A stretch of DNA of 64,000 bases from Polyangiaceae bacterium (GCA_022842465.1 JALHPN010000008.1:1-64000); one strand, 5' to 3'; counted from the first letter of the stretch, positions 9,537 through 19,984 are shown. Program-made: numbers and translations. The notes: generated from the sequence alone by a model not told the origin.

Positions 9537-10688
9537 ATGCGCGCCCGGTCGCTCCTGCAGATTGCCGCCGTTCTCGTGCCGTGTGTCGCCGCGTGCTCCC
9601 TCGTCAACGAGGACGTCGGGGGGGCCGACTCCGCGTTGCGGAGCGACGCGGGGCAGCCGGCCGATGGCTCCGTCGACGCAGGGGCGACCGATTGCCAGGA
9701 GGCTGCGACGACCCTCCTCGACGAGGACGATGCCTCGTTGTCCTTGGAAACCGTCCAGGCTACCTCGCTCGGTATCGTCGTTCTCAACACGACCGGACAA
9801 GTGATGAGCAACGGACAGCCCGCGGGCGAGATCCTTCGGTACGACGCGAACGGCGCCGCCACGCGGCTCTACGCGCCGCAGCTGAACGCCGGAGCGCTGA
9901 GCTCGATGGCTGCGAAGCGAAACGGCGACGTGTTCTTCGTCGAGGCCGACTTCACGTCGCCTCGCTCGGAGTATTACAAGCTGGTTGCCCTTCGAGGAGG
10001 CCAACGCAGACCTCTGATCTCGTTCCCTGAAGGGGCCGGAATCAGGCTGATCCGGGCCACGGACGACGCTCTCTTCATCGAGCGAAGAGATGTCGCCGCG
10101 CCCCGGGCTCGCCACATCACGCGCATCGACCTCTCGAACAACGTCGCAACGGACATCGGTGGGAGCGGGTACGATCTCCACAGCGAGCAGGTGTCGGGTG
10201 CGGACTTCTGGTTCGGGGAGTTCGACGCTTCCACGCGGGAGTTCAAGAAGCTCTGGAGGACGCCGACGACCGCAACGAGCGCAGGCGCCCAGGCCGAAGT
10301 CGCGCACGACTGCAAGGGTGAGGTCACGGTCCTGCCCTCGGGCTTCGCGTGTGCGTCGCCTGCCCTGCAGCGTCTCCAGCGCTACGACAGCGCTTTCGCG
10401 AACCCGGTGACGCTCTTCCAGCCGTCGTCACCGGCCTCCGTGAGAGTGTGGGGGCACACCGACTCGACGCTCCTGGTCGCGCAACAGGGATCACGGGGAG
10501 CAGGACCCGTCGAGGCGAGCATGTACACGGTCCCGGTCAGCGGCGGGGCGCCCACGCGCCAATCCTGCGGCGATTGGCACGTTCAAGGAGCCGACGTCTA
10601 CGCGGGTCGCGCCTACTGGTCCGAGTGGTTGAACGACGAGACCTCTCTCACGGTCCGACAGCGACTTCGAAGCACCTCGATGCCCTGA
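9537..10688 (+). CDS. Lipoprotein, probable beta-propeller-like
   Basis: MRARSLLQIAAVLVPCVAACSLVNED lipobox; in frame within ORF 8946..10688. Confidence 0.6.
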   Translation: MRARSLLQIAAVLVPCVAACSLVNEDVGGADSALRSDAGQPADGSVDAGATDCQEAATTLLDEDDASLSLETVQATSLGIVVLNTTGQVMSNGQPAGEILRYDANGAATRLYAPQLNAGALSSMAAKRNGDVFFVEADFTSPRSEYYKLVALRGGQRRPLISFPEGAGIRLIRATDDALFIERRDVAAPRARHITRIDLSNNVATDIGGSGYDLHSEQVSGADFWFGEFDASTREFKKLWRTPTTATSAGAQAEVAHDCKGEVTVLPSGFACASPALQRLQRYDSAFANPVTLFQPSSPASVRVWGHTDSTLLVAQQGSRGAGPVEASMYTVPVSGGAPTRQSCGDWHVQGADVYAGRAYWSEWLNDETSLTVRQRLRSTSMP

Positions 10689-10787
10689 CGATCTCGAGAG
10701 CATCTCCGCGCGGGAGCTCGCGGTCCGGCCTGAAGACCGGACCGCGAGGATTCCGGCGCGAGGGAAGGCGCGGTACGCTCGCGAGCG

Positions 10788-12146
10788 ATGTCCGGGACCT
10801 CGCGACGCAAAATCTTGATGGCTGCCGGCGCGATCGGCCTCACGGGGACGGCGCTCGCCCTGCGGCGGAAGCTCGGGACCGCCGTCGGCAAGTACACCCA
10901 GCACGCCTCCTTCACCGCCACGCCTCCGCTCGTCCCGCACGATCCGGCGAAGGATCGGACGCGCCTCCACGTCGCCCGCGGGGGCTCGCCGGCGGCGAAC
11001 GTCGACGACGTCCTCGCGAAGCTCGGCGGCATCGGCACGGTCGTCGGGACGGACGACGTCGTCGTCGTGAAGGTCTCCGCCCAGTGGTGGAACCAGGGGA
11101 TGACGAACGTGGCGGCCGTGAAGCGCCTCGTCGAGCACGTCCTCGAGCGGCCCGGCTTCAAGGGAGAGATCGTCGTCTTCGAGAACACGCATTTCCGCCT
11201 CGCGAACGGCTCCGGCCTCTCACGCGCGTGGACGCGACCCTCGGATCGCAACGTCGACGTCCCCGGGTGGACGACGATGGGCGATCTCGTCGCCCACTTC
11301 CGCGACCGCAAGGCCCCCGTCTCGTTCGTCGGCCTTGTCGACGCGGGCGAGAGCAGCTTGTCCGGCGACGCGTGGCACGACCCCACCCACGAGCACGGCA
11401 CCTACGGCGGCGACGGCCGCGGCCCGATCCCGAAGGGCGACCCGCGTGACGGCTACCACTGGGACTTCGAGCGCGCGTTCCGCCTCGCGAAGAGCTGGAC
11501 GGAGGAGGCGCGGACGCCGCTCAGCTGGCCTCGCTTCACTTCCGGCGGAGGCCTCGTCGTCGATCTCCAGGACGGCGTCTTCCGTCGCGAGGGCGCCCGC
11601 CTCGTGAAGACGGACCGGAAGCTCGTCTGGATCAACATGACGACGGCGAACGAGCACGGGTCGACCGGCTTCACGGGCGCCTGCAAGTCGACGATGGGCG
11701 TCGTCGACATGAGCGCGGGGAGGCTCGGCACGCATCCCCTCGCGTCCGGCTACGCGTCGGTCCACTACTTCGGTCACGGCCGGCCGAGCGCGACGTGGCG
11801 CATGGCCGGGCCGCTCGCGCACTTCGCGCGCGAGGTCCGCTCGCCGGATCTGATCCTCACCGTCGCCGAGTGGGTCGCGTTCGATCGCGCGGGCTACGCG
11901 GGCACCGAGGACATCCGGCACTCGGCGGAGACGTGCTCGCAGACGAAGACGATCATCGCCGGAACGGATCCGGTCGCGATCGACGTCTGGGCGGTGCGAA
12001 ACCTCCTCGCGGACGTCCCGAGCGCGAACACGAAGGCGCTCCTCGACCTCGACGATCCCGACGCGATGGTGACGAAGTTCCTCCGGTACTACCGCGAGGT
12101 CCGCGGGAAGGGCACGCTCGAGACCGCGCTCGTGGACGTCGCGTGA
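10788..12146 (+). CDS. DUF362 family protein with Tat-like signal
   Basis: MSGTSRRKILMAAGAIGLTG N-term; TGFTGACKSTMGVVDMSAGRLG and DPVAIDVWAVRNLL motifs typical of DUF362. Confidence 0.75.
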   Translation: MSGTSRRKILMAAGAIGLTGTALALRRKLGTAVGKYTQHASFTATPPLVPHDPAKDRTRLHVARGGSPAANVDDVLAKLGGIGTVVGTDDVVVVKVSAQWWNQGMTNVAAVKRLVEHVLERPGFKGEIVVFENTHFRLANGSGLSRAWTRPSDRNVDVPGWTTMGDLVAHFRDRKAPVSFVGLVDAGESSLSGDAWHDPTHEHGTYGGDGRGPIPKGDPRDGYHWDFERAFRLAKSWTEEARTPLSWPRFTSGGGLVVDLQDGVFRREGARLVKTDRKLVWINMTTANEHGSTGFTGACKSTMGVVDMSAGRLGTHPLASGYASVHYFGHGRPSATWRMAGPLAHFAREVRSPDLILTVAEWVAFDRAGYAGTEDIRHSAETCSQTKTIIAGTDPVAIDVWAVRNLLADVPSANTKALLDLDDPDAMVTKFLRYYREVRGKGTLETALVDVA

Positions 12147-12964
12147 CCACCGCGCGCGTCCTCTTCGTGAGCGGCGTCCTCGGCGTCGTCGCCGGCTGCT
12201 CCTTCCTCCTCGACGTCGAGGGGCCGCTCCCTACCATCCCGGCGCCCGACGACGCGTCGGCCGAAGGCGGCGGGGAAGGCTTCGCCGACGGCGCGGCTCC
12301 CGATGCCTTCGCAGAGGACCCCCTCGAGGCGAGCACGGGGTTCTGCGCGCTCGCGGGCACGGTGCGTTTCTGCGACGACTTCGGGCGCCCGGGCGGGGAC
12401 GCCGGCGGCGACTGGCTCGTGCGCCTCGCCTCGGGCGGATCGCTCGCCGTCGAGGCGGACGGCACCTCGGGCGGGTTCCTCCGCGCGCGGCTGACGGCGT
12501 CGCCGGAGACGGGGCGCGCCGCGCTCGCGCGATCGTTCGAGGCCACGCCGCAGACGCGCCTCCGCATGACGTCGCATCTCCGCTTCACGACGCGCCCCGC
12601 GAGCGTGGTCTCGACCGCGAGCGTCGTCCTCGGTCCTCTGCCGGGCGCGCATGCGTTCACGCTCCTCGCGGGGCCGGACACCTTCACGCTCCTCGAGCAG
12701 GCCCTCCCCGGGGGCGCCGTCGTGGAGCACCCGCTCGCGATCGCGGTGCCGCTCGGCCGCTTCGTGGAGCTCGAGGTCCGCCTCGGGCTCGACGTCTCGC
12801 CACCGAACCTCGACGTGATCCTCGACGGTCAGACGGCGCTCTCGGTCCCTAGCATGCAGGGCACGACGACCGGAGTGCCGAGCGTCGTCGTCGGGATCGG
12901 TGAGGCCACGCCCTCGCCGGCGTGGGAGGTCGACGTGGACGACGTGGTGGTGGACTTCGAGTGA
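12143..12964 (+). CDS. Lipoprotein with LamG/concanavalin-like domain
   Basis: GTG start overlaps preceding TGA; VTTARVLFVSGVLGVVAGCSFLLDVEG lipobox. Confidence 0.6.
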   Translation: MTTARVLFVSGVLGVVAGCSFLLDVEGPLPTIPAPDDASAEGGGEGFADGAAPDAFAEDPLEASTGFCALAGTVRFCDDFGRPGGDAGGDWLVRLASGGSLAVEADGTSGGFLRARLTASPETGRAALARSFEATPQTRLRMTSHLRFTTRPASVVSTASVVLGPLPGAHAFTLLAGPDTFTLLEQALPGGAVVEHPLAIAVPLGRFVELEVRLGLDVSPPNLDVILDGQTALSVPSMQGTTTGVPSVVVGIGEATPSPAWEVDVDDVVVDFE

Positions 12965-13947
12965 GCCGCGGGCGCTTCTGGCAGGGGAGGGGAGGCAAGG
13001 CGGCGGTCGGGCTCGTCCTCGTCCAGATCGCCGTCCAGGCGCTCTTCGTCGCGCTCCTCCTGCTCGGGGAGAGCACGCGGCTCGGGTTCATGGCGCTCTA
13101 CCTCCCGCGTCACCCGATGGCGCTCGGCGCGACCCTCGCGCTCGGTCTCGCGCTCCTTGCGCGCCGGCGCGCGCTCGCGGCGGTCCAGGGAGCTGTCACC
13201 GTCTTCGTGGTCGTGGGGGTGATGGGGCTCCACCTCCACGGCGAGGGGGCGCCGCCGACGGTGCCCGTCCGGCTGGCGTCGTACAACGTGTACTTCGGCA
13301 AGATCGATCGGCCGCGTCTCGATCAGGAGATCGAGGACGCCTTCGCGGACGTGGTCGTCCTCCAGGCGGCGTACGACTCGCTCGGCGACCGGCTCCGCAA
13401 GCGCTTCCCCGATCGCGTCGTCCACCAGGAGCACGAGCTCCTCCTCCTCTCGCGCCTGCCCTTGATCGAGGTCGAGGTGCCGCCGATCGACGCGATCGAG
13501 GGCGAGCAGCGCCCGATGTTCGTGACGTACGTGCTCGAGGCGCGTGGCCGGCGTTTCGCGGTCGTGAACCTCCACCCCTTCTCGCCGCGCCACGCGCTCT
13601 TCGGGGAGGGGGACTTCGCGGCGGACGTCCGCGTCCGCGAGGCGCAGGTCGAGATGGCGATGGCATCCGCGAGGCGCCGCGGCCTTCCGTTCGTCGTCGC
13701 GGGCGACACGAACCTGCCCGAGTGGTCGGCCATCGCGCGGAGGCACTTCGCGGGCCTCACCGACGCGTTCGCGGACGCGGGCTTCGGCTTCGGCTACACG
13801 TTCCCGGCGAAGCGGCCGTGGATGCGCATCGACCGCGTCCTGCTCGGGCCGGACGTGAGGGCGGTCGACGCGCGCGTCGCGGCGACGGGGTCCCCTCCGG
13901 CGAGCGACCACCGCATGCTCTTCGTCGTGCTCGACGTGGCGCGCTGA
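12961..13947 (+). CDS. Endonuclease/exonuclease/phosphatase family protein
   Basis: GTG start overlaps preceding TGA; VRLASYNVYFGKIDRPRL...VVAGDTNLPEWS...SDHRMLFVVL. Confidence 0.8.
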   Translation: MSRGRFWQGRGGKAAVGLVLVQIAVQALFVALLLLGESTRLGFMALYLPRHPMALGATLALGLALLARRRALAAVQGAVTVFVVVGVMGLHLHGEGAPPTVPVRLASYNVYFGKIDRPRLDQEIEDAFADVVVLQAAYDSLGDRLRKRFPDRVVHQEHELLLLSRLPLIEVEVPPIDAIEGEQRPMFVTYVLEARGRRFAVVNLHPFSPRHALFGEGDFAADVRVREAQVEMAMASARRRGLPFVVAGDTNLPEWSAIARRHFAGLTDAFADAGFGFGYTFPAKRPWMRIDRVLLGPDVRAVDARVAATGSPPASDHRMLFVVLDVAR

Positions 13948-13965
13948 GGTAACGTCGACGGTCGC

Positions 13966-14814
13966 ATGGGGGTCCCTCTCGCCTTCTCCGCGTATCCGCC
14001 GACGAGCTTCCCGCTCCGGGATCTGCTCGTCATCCATCACCTCCGCGTGTCGCCGGACGATCGCGTGTGCGAGATCGGCGTCGGCAGCGGCGGCACCACC
14101 GTGCGGCTCGCCAAGGTCTGTCGGGAGGTGGTCGGCTTCGAGATCTCGAAGGCGACGGTCGCGGCGCTCCGCTACCTGGAGGCCCGGCATCCGAACCTCC
14201 GCTTCGTGCACGCGGACATCACGAGGCCCGACGACACGGCCACGCACGAGGGCACGTTCACGCGCGCGCTCGCGTGCGACACGCTCGAGCACGTCGAGGA
14301 TCCGGAGGGCTTCTTCGCGTCGGTCGCGAAGCTGCTCGCGCCGGGCGGCGAGATGCTCGTCACGTTCCCGAACGAGCCGCCGGAGAAGATGCACGGCATC
14401 ACGCGCTTCGAGACGCGCGAGGAGCTCGAGCGCCTCGTCACGGGCGCGGGCCTCCAGGTGACCGGCTTCGGCGCGGCGAAGCTTTCGCCGTGGGCCGATC
14501 GCGTCGCCGAGACGCTCGGGTGGGGTCCGCTCCGTGCCACGCGCGCCGTCCTCCGCGGGCGCGGCAAGAAGCCGTCGGCTGCGGCGTCACCGCCCGCCGC
14601 GGCGCCGCCGCAGACGTTCGAGGAGACGCACTTCATGCGTCAGATGAGCGGCTGGAAGAAGCTCTCGCCGGTCGTGAACCTCTACTGGCACGGTGTCCTC
14701 CACCTCATGGAGCAGCGCGGCCCGAGCTTCGAGATCGACGAGGGCTTCCGCGCGACGGACTTCCGCGACTGTCAGGTGTTCGTCACGGCGCGGAAGCCGA
14801 CCGGCTCGGCGTGA
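13966..14814 (+). CDS. Class I SAM-dependent methyltransferase
   Basis: VCEIGVGSGGTTVRLAKVCREVVGFEIS; CDTLEHVEDPEGFFASVAKLLAPGGEMLVTFPN. Confidence 0.85.
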   Translation: MGVPLAFSAYPPTSFPLRDLLVIHHLRVSPDDRVCEIGVGSGGTTVRLAKVCREVVGFEISKATVAALRYLEARHPNLRFVHADITRPDDTATHEGTFTRALACDTLEHVEDPEGFFASVAKLLAPGGEMLVTFPNEPPEKMHGITRFETREELERLVTGAGLQVTGFGAAKLSPWADRVAETLGWGPLRATRAVLRGRGKKPSAAASPPAAAPPQTFEETHFMRQMSGWKKLSPVVNLYWHGVLHLMEQRGPSFEIDEGFRATDFRDCQVFVTARKPTGSA

Positions 14815-14822
14815 GGGCCCGA

Positions 14823-16091
14823 TCACCTGACCCTTCGGAACACCTCCCAACCTCGGACGGCCTCGTCGGCGAGGGATCGGGAGAGGTCGTGCGCCCGCTC
14901 CCGGGTGAGGTCGAAGGCGCGGAGCTGCGCCATCCGCTGCGTCATGCGTAGCGGCTCGGGGAACGTCGTCCAGAACGCACCGGCGAGCTGCTTCGCCGCG
15001 TCGACGGCGAGCTCCTCGAGGTCTGCCTGGCTCTCGAGATCCTCGATGCCGAGCTCCGTGTAGCCCGGGTCCCAGCTCTGGAGCCAGTACTCGGGGGTCT
15101 TCGGCGTCCGATCGAGGGCGGCGAGCCCGAACACCTCCGGCATCCGCGGGCCGAGCAGCGACATGAACATGAGCGTCTGCATCGAGCCGCCGTAGCTCGG
15201 TCGCCAGACGCAGGTGTCGGCCGGCGGCGTGATCGACCGCGCCTCGATGACGAGATCGTCGTCGGGCGACGCCGTCCTTCCGCGCACGCGGAAGAGGAGC
15301 TTCGTCTCGAGCGCGCTCCCGATGCCGATCTGGAGACCGACGACCTTCACGAGCTCGTAGGAGGCGCTCGGTCGGTCCGGGGTGACGGACTTCTGCTGGG
15401 TGACGAACTCCGTCCACCGCTCGCGCACGACCTTCTCGACGTTGGGAGGAAGCGGCTGACCGAGCGTCTCCGTCCACGCCAGCCACCCCGGCGTCGTCGG
15501 GAGTCGCCTTCGGATCCGATCGACGAAGGCCGGAGGCTCCCGGGTGGGAGGGAAGTCGAGCGCGCGGCGGTACGCGTCGAGGAAGGTGTTCGTCGCGCGC
15601 TCCCCATCACACCACCACGTCACCTCGCGGCAGACGAGGTGGAGCGATGCACCGAAGCGCACGAGGTCGACGATCGCCGGGCCGAAGCCGGCTTGATCGT
15701 AGTCCTCGATCCCGTACGTCGCCGCCGTGACGACGTACTGCTCGACGTGCGCGTCGCCGTGGACGGCGACCGCAGGGAGGATCCATCGCGCGTCTCGGAG
15801 CTCCCAACACACGCGGGACGAGGTCTCGACCGCGAGCGCGCGAAAGTAGCGGTGGGGGCTCGCGTCGAGCCGCGCGAGGAGCTTCGGCGAGGCGCCAGCC
15901 GCGATGAGCTTCTGACGATCGAGGTCGAGCTTCATGGGCCGGCCGAAGCTCGTCGCGCACTCCGCAGCCGCGATCGTGGGCCGCTCCGTACCTGGTCCGG
16001 AGGTGGCCGCCCGCGTCGTCGCGCGACGACATCCCGCAAGAGCGCCCAGCGACAGGGCGAGGGCTCCGAAGTGCACCAGGGCGCGCGACAT
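14823..16091 (-). CDS. DUF2252 family lipoprotein
   Basis: MSRALVHFGALALSLGALAGC lipobox; AVHGDAHVEQYVVTAATYGIEDYDQAGFGPAIVDLVRF. Confidence 0.75.
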   Translation of the reverse strand: MSRALVHFGALALSLGALAGCRRATTRAATSGPGTERPTIAAAECATSFGRPMKLDLDRQKLIAAGASPKLLARLDASPHRYFRALAVETSSRVCWELRDARWILPAVAVHGDAHVEQYVVTAATYGIEDYDQAGFGPAIVDLVRFGASLHLVCREVTWWCDGERATNTFLDAYRRALDFPPTREPPAFVDRIRRRLPTTPGWLAWTETLGQPLPPNVEKVVRERWTEFVTQQKSVTPDRPSASYELVKVVGLQIGIGSALETKLLFRVRGRTASPDDDLVIEARSITPPADTCVWRPSYGGSMQTLMFMSLLGPRMPEVFGLAALDRTPKTPEYWLQSWDPGYTELGIEDLESQADLEELAVDAAKQLAGAFWTTFPEPLRMTQRMAQLRAFDLTRERAHDLSRSLADEAVRGWEVFRRVR

Positions 16092-16143
16092 GGCTCGGCG
16101 CGCGAGCGTCGCCGAAGCGCGACCGTGACGCAACGCCGCGCTC

Positions 16144-17766
16144 GTGTCTTCTCGTCGTTCGTGGCATGGAGCTGTCGTGGGCGGCGCGAGTCACGTGAGT
16201 CAAGCGATCCTCGCGGCAGACGAGCTGCCGGTGGCCATCTGGCTGGGGGAGGTGCCGTCGGGCGCCGTCGTCTACACGAACAGGGCCTTCCGCGAGGTGC
16301 TCGGCATCGAGCCGCCGGAGGGAGCTGCGCGGAACGCGTTCGTCGAGCCCTACGGCGTGCACACGACGGACGGACGGCCGTACCCCGAGGACGCGATGCC
16401 CTTCGAGCGCGTCCTCGCGGCGCGGGCGCAGGTCGTCGTCGACGATCTCGTCATCCACCGTCGCGACGGACGGAGAGTCCATCTCCGCGTCTTCGCGAAG
16501 CCGCTGTTCGACGAGCACGGGACGATGACGCACGTGCTCGAGGCGTTCACGGACATCACCCGCGAGATCGAGGCGGACCGTGCGCGCGTCGAGGGCGAGC
16601 AACGCCTCGCGCGCGCGCATCGGCTCGAGTCGATCGGGCAGCTCGCCGCGGGCATCGCGCACGACTTCAACAACCTGCTCACCGTGACGAAGCTCGTCGC
16701 CGGGAGCCTGCGTCAGTCGGAGAGGGATCGTCAGCGAGCCGAGATGATCGGACAGATCGACGCCGTCACCGACAGCGCGATCGCGCTCGTCAAGAACCTC
16801 CTCGGGTTCGCCAGCCGGCGGAGGACGTTCTCCGTCGCGCTCGCCCTCGACGAGGTCGTCTCGTCCGTGGTCTCGCTGACGGCGCGCACGTTCGACCGCC
16901 GCGTGGTGATCCGGACGGAGCTCGCCGGCGACGGCGCGTCGGGGAGCGCGCCGGTGGTGATGGGAGACGCGTCCGAGCTCGCGCAGGTCGTCATGAACCT
17001 CCTCGTCAACGCACGCGACGCGGTCACGGGCGAGGGCACGATCATCGTTCGCACCTACGCGCGGGCGTTCGAGGCCGGAGAGAGCGGCGCACCGGCCGCC
17101 GGCGCCTACGCCGTCCTCGAGGTCGAGGACACGGGCGCCGGCATCGAGCCGTCCATCCTCGAGCGCGTGTTCGAGCCCTACTTCACCACGAAGACGTTCG
17201 GGCCGGTCAAGGGGACCGGGCTCGGCCTCGCGACCGTGCACGGCGTGGTGCAGCGCCACGCGGGGTTCGCCGCCGTGGCGCGCTCTTCGGCGGAGGGGAC
17301 GCTCATGCGCGTCGGCATCCCGCTCGCGTCGGCGACCGAGCGCGCTGGGCTCGTCGCGGCCAGCGCACCCGGACGCGGGGAGGCGGGGCTGCCGCGCGGA
17401 GCGGGGGAGCTCGTGCTCGTGGTCGACGACGAGCCGTTCGTCCGCGCGTCGGCGTCGGAGACGATCCGCTCGCTCGGCTACGACGTGCTCGTCGCCGAGG
17501 ACGGCAAGAAGGGGCTCGACGTCTTCACCGCGCACTCCGAGCGGATCGCCCTCGTCCTCCTCGACATGGTCATGCCCGAGATGAACGGCAAGGAGCTCTT
17601 CCGGGCCATCCGCCGCACGCACCCGAACACGCCCATCGTCCTCAGCACGGGCTGCATCGACGATCGAGACGCGCGCGAGCTCGCCGCCGAAGGGGCCGAG
17701 GAGTGGCTCCCGAAGCCCTACGACGTCGCTCAGCTCGCGGCGACGCTCTCGCGCGTCGTCAGGTGA
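16144..17766 (+). CDS. PAS-domain hybrid histidine kinase with C-terminal receiver
   Basis: LAAGIAHDFNNLLTV (H box), VMNLLVNARDAV, GTGLGLATVHGVVQ, receiver LVVDDEPFVRASA...VLLDMVMPEMNGKELF. Confidence 0.9.
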   Translation: MSSRRSWHGAVVGGASHVSQAILAADELPVAIWLGEVPSGAVVYTNRAFREVLGIEPPEGAARNAFVEPYGVHTTDGRPYPEDAMPFERVLAARAQVVVDDLVIHRRDGRRVHLRVFAKPLFDEHGTMTHVLEAFTDITREIEADRARVEGEQRLARAHRLESIGQLAAGIAHDFNNLLTVTKLVAGSLRQSERDRQRAEMIGQIDAVTDSAIALVKNLLGFASRRRTFSVALALDEVVSSVVSLTARTFDRRVVIRTELAGDGASGSAPVVMGDASELAQVVMNLLVNARDAVTGEGTIIVRTYARAFEAGESGAPAAGAYAVLEVEDTGAGIEPSILERVFEPYFTTKTFGPVKGTGLGLATVHGVVQRHAGFAAVARSSAEGTLMRVGIPLASATERAGLVAASAPGRGEAGLPRGAGELVLVVDDEPFVRASASETIRSLGYDVLVAEDGKKGLDVFTAHSERIALVLLDMVMPEMNGKELFRAIRRTHPNTPIVLSTGCIDDRDARELAAEGAEEWLPKPYDVAQLAATLSRVVR

Positions 17767-18470
17767 TGCTCGGTCCCCTGACGAGAGGCGCGGCGCGGCT
17801 CCTCCCGGCGCTGGCGCTCGCGCCCGTCGACAACGCGGCGTCCTGGCGCGCGGCGTCGCGGGCGTCGCGCGCGATCCTCGACGACTTCGGCATCGAGACC
17901 CGTACGTCCGATCACACCGGCCTCTCGCCCGCCGACGTCGCGCGCGGAGGGTACCTCTACGTCCATCTCGATCAGCAGACGCTGCTCTCGACGTGCCTCT
18001 ATCCGCTCGTGCTCCACGGCCCCTGCTCGCTCGTGATCAACGTCGAGTTCGCGCTCCTGCCCGTCGTCGGATGGCTCTCCCTCCTCCAGGGCGCCGTCCC
18101 CATCGTCCGGCAGCGGCCGGCGCAGGCGCGGCGCGCGGTCGGGAGGGTCGCGCGGCGCCTTCGCGATGGGGAGAACTTCGGGATCTCGATCGAAGGAAAG
18201 CGCACGACGGACGGGAGGCTCTCCCCGTACAAGAAGGGGCCCGCCGTGATCGCGATCGAGGCGGGCGCGACGATCGTGCCGTTCATGTCCCACGGCGAGT
18301 ACCGCCTGTGGCCACGCGGCGTGCGCCGGCCGCGTCCGGGCCTCGTCGACCTCGTCGCCTATCCCCCGATCGCGACGCGCGGCCTGACGTACGCCGATCG
18401 TGACGACGTCGTCGCGACGTTGCGCGCGCTCGCCGAGCGCGAGCGGCGTGCGCGCGGCATCGAGGCGTGA
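17766..18470 (+). CDS. Lysophospholipid acyltransferase (PlsC-like)
   Basis: YLYVHLDQQTLLSTCL...FGISIEGKRTTDGRLSPYKKGPAVIAIEAGATIVPF. Confidence 0.7.
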   Translation: MLGPLTRGAARLLPALALAPVDNAASWRAASRASRAILDDFGIETRTSDHTGLSPADVARGGYLYVHLDQQTLLSTCLYPLVLHGPCSLVINVEFALLPVVGWLSLLQGAVPIVRQRPAQARRAVGRVARRLRDGENFGISIEGKRTTDGRLSPYKKGPAVIAIEAGATIVPFMSHGEYRLWPRGVRRPRPGLVDLVAYPPIATRGLTYADRDDVVATLRALAERERRARGIEA

Positions 18471-18471
18471 G

Positions 18472-18915
18472 CTACTCGGCCTTCGCTTGGCGGTTCGCGT
18501 CGCCCGCGAGCTCGAGGAGCCAGCGCTTGTCTTCGGGATCCTTGCTGAAGGACGCGGCCCTCTTGAAGGCCGATCCCGCGCCGCGATAGAGCGCCTGCGC
18601 GCGTCGCCGCTTCGTCGCGCTCGTCGTGCGCGAGGCGAGGAGCTCGCACGTCTTCGCGAGCGTGCTCCACGCGCTCTTCTCCTCGGGGACGAGCTTGGTC
18701 GCGCGGACCGCGTAGTGGAGCGCCCGGGCGGGCGACTTGCGGCGTGCCCAGCCGCGGGCGAGCTCCTCCGCGACGACTGCCGTGTCGTCCGCGACGCCGG
18801 CCTCCTCCGCGATCGCGTACGCCTTCTCGAGCTTCGCGACCGCCCCCTTCGCGTCGCTCTTCATCGACGAGGCGGCTTCCTTCAGGAGTCGGGCGATGTC
18901 GTCGCGGGCGGCCAT
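18472..18915 (-). CDS. TPR-like helical hypothetical protein
   Basis: 147-aa Ala-rich helical ORF converging on PlsC gene. Confidence 0.55.
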   Translation of the reverse strand: MAARDDIARLLKEAASSMKSDAKGAVAKLEKAYAIAEEAGVADDTAVVAEELARGWARRKSPARALHYAVRATKLVPEEKSAWSTLAKTCELLASRTTSATKRRRAQALYRGAGSAFKRAASFSKDPEDKRWLLELAGDANRQAKAE

Positions 18916-19141
18916 TCCGGGTCGAGGATACGACGCCCCCGCCGCGCATGTCGACGGGCGCGGAGGCGCGTTTCACAGCGCGACAGCGAAGCTCCCCGGC
19001 GCAAGCTCGGCACGATCGGGTCATTCCGGCTCACGGCTCATGGAGGGTGTCGGGTTCACGTCGCGGAACGCGCGCCGAGGGCCGTGGCGCGCTCCATGCT
19101 TGTCCGTACTGGCTGCAGAACGCGGCCGGAAGGAGCGACCA

Positions 19142-19972
19142 ATGACGAGAGGGCGAGGCAATCGCGCACCGTTCGCGCGCGCCACGGGGCGCGCGGCGAA
19201 GAGGGTCGCAGGGAGGACGGACGTGACGACCACGCCGCTGAACGTCCGAACGACGGGGCTCTCGGTGGACGACGCCAGCCGGAAGACCGTCCGCGCGCGC
19301 CTGGGCGCCAAGCTCGGGAAATTCGCCGCGCGCATCGAACGGCTGAGCGTCCGATTCGAGGACATCAACGGTCCTCGAGGCGGCGTCGATACGCGGTGTC
19401 GCGTGAAGGTCGTGCTCAGTGGACTCGACTCCGTGGTCTTCGAGGCGACCGGCCGAGACGTCGCGGAGGCAACCAGCATGGCGGCCTCTGGGATCGAGCG
19501 CGCCGTACGCAGAGAGCTCGGGCGCGCCGGCGGCGGGAAGCGCTCGTCTGCGGCGCGCACGTCCGCCCGTGCCGAGCGAGGCGAGGAGACCCACCGCGTC
19601 CCGCGAAGCGCGCAGACACCCGCGACCGGAAGCCTGATCGGGAGGCGCGTCGGGCAGCGCGCGGACAACCTCGAGGCCGCCCTCGAGAGGCCCGAGAAGC
19701 GGCGTCGCGACGTCCCGGTCGATACCTCCCAGCCTGGCGCGAGCGCTTCGGATCGACGCGCCGGCGGAGGTCACACCGCGCGTCGGAACACGAAGCGAAA
19801 TACGGCACGGGCGACGTCGGCGCTCGAAGACTCGACTCTGGACAGGCCCTCGCGAAAGTCGACACGCCGCGCCGCGAGTCGCTCGAAGCGTGACTCGAAC
19901 CTCCAGCGACGACAGGTGCGGCGGGTGCACTCGTCGAAGGCGCGCGCCGCGAGGAGCGCCGGTGAGCGTTAG
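19142..19972 (+). CDS. HPF/RaiA-like ribosome-associated protein with long basic tail
   Basis: PLNVRTTGLSVDDASRKTVRARLGAKLGKFAARIERLSVRFEDINGPRGGVDTRCRVKVVLSG followed by ~180 residues rich in R/S/K. Confidence 0.6.
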   Translation: MTRGRGNRAPFARATGRAAKRVAGRTDVTTTPLNVRTTGLSVDDASRKTVRARLGAKLGKFAARIERLSVRFEDINGPRGGVDTRCRVKVVLSGLDSVVFEATGRDVAEATSMAASGIERAVRRELGRAGGGKRSSAARTSARAERGEETHRVPRSAQTPATGSLIGRRVGQRADNLEAALERPEKRRRDVPVDTSQPGASASDRRAGGGHTARRNTKRNTARATSALEDSTLDRPSRKSTRRAASRSKRDSNLQRRQVRRVHSSKARAARSAGER

Positions 19973-19984
19973 GGAGCAGCGGCC

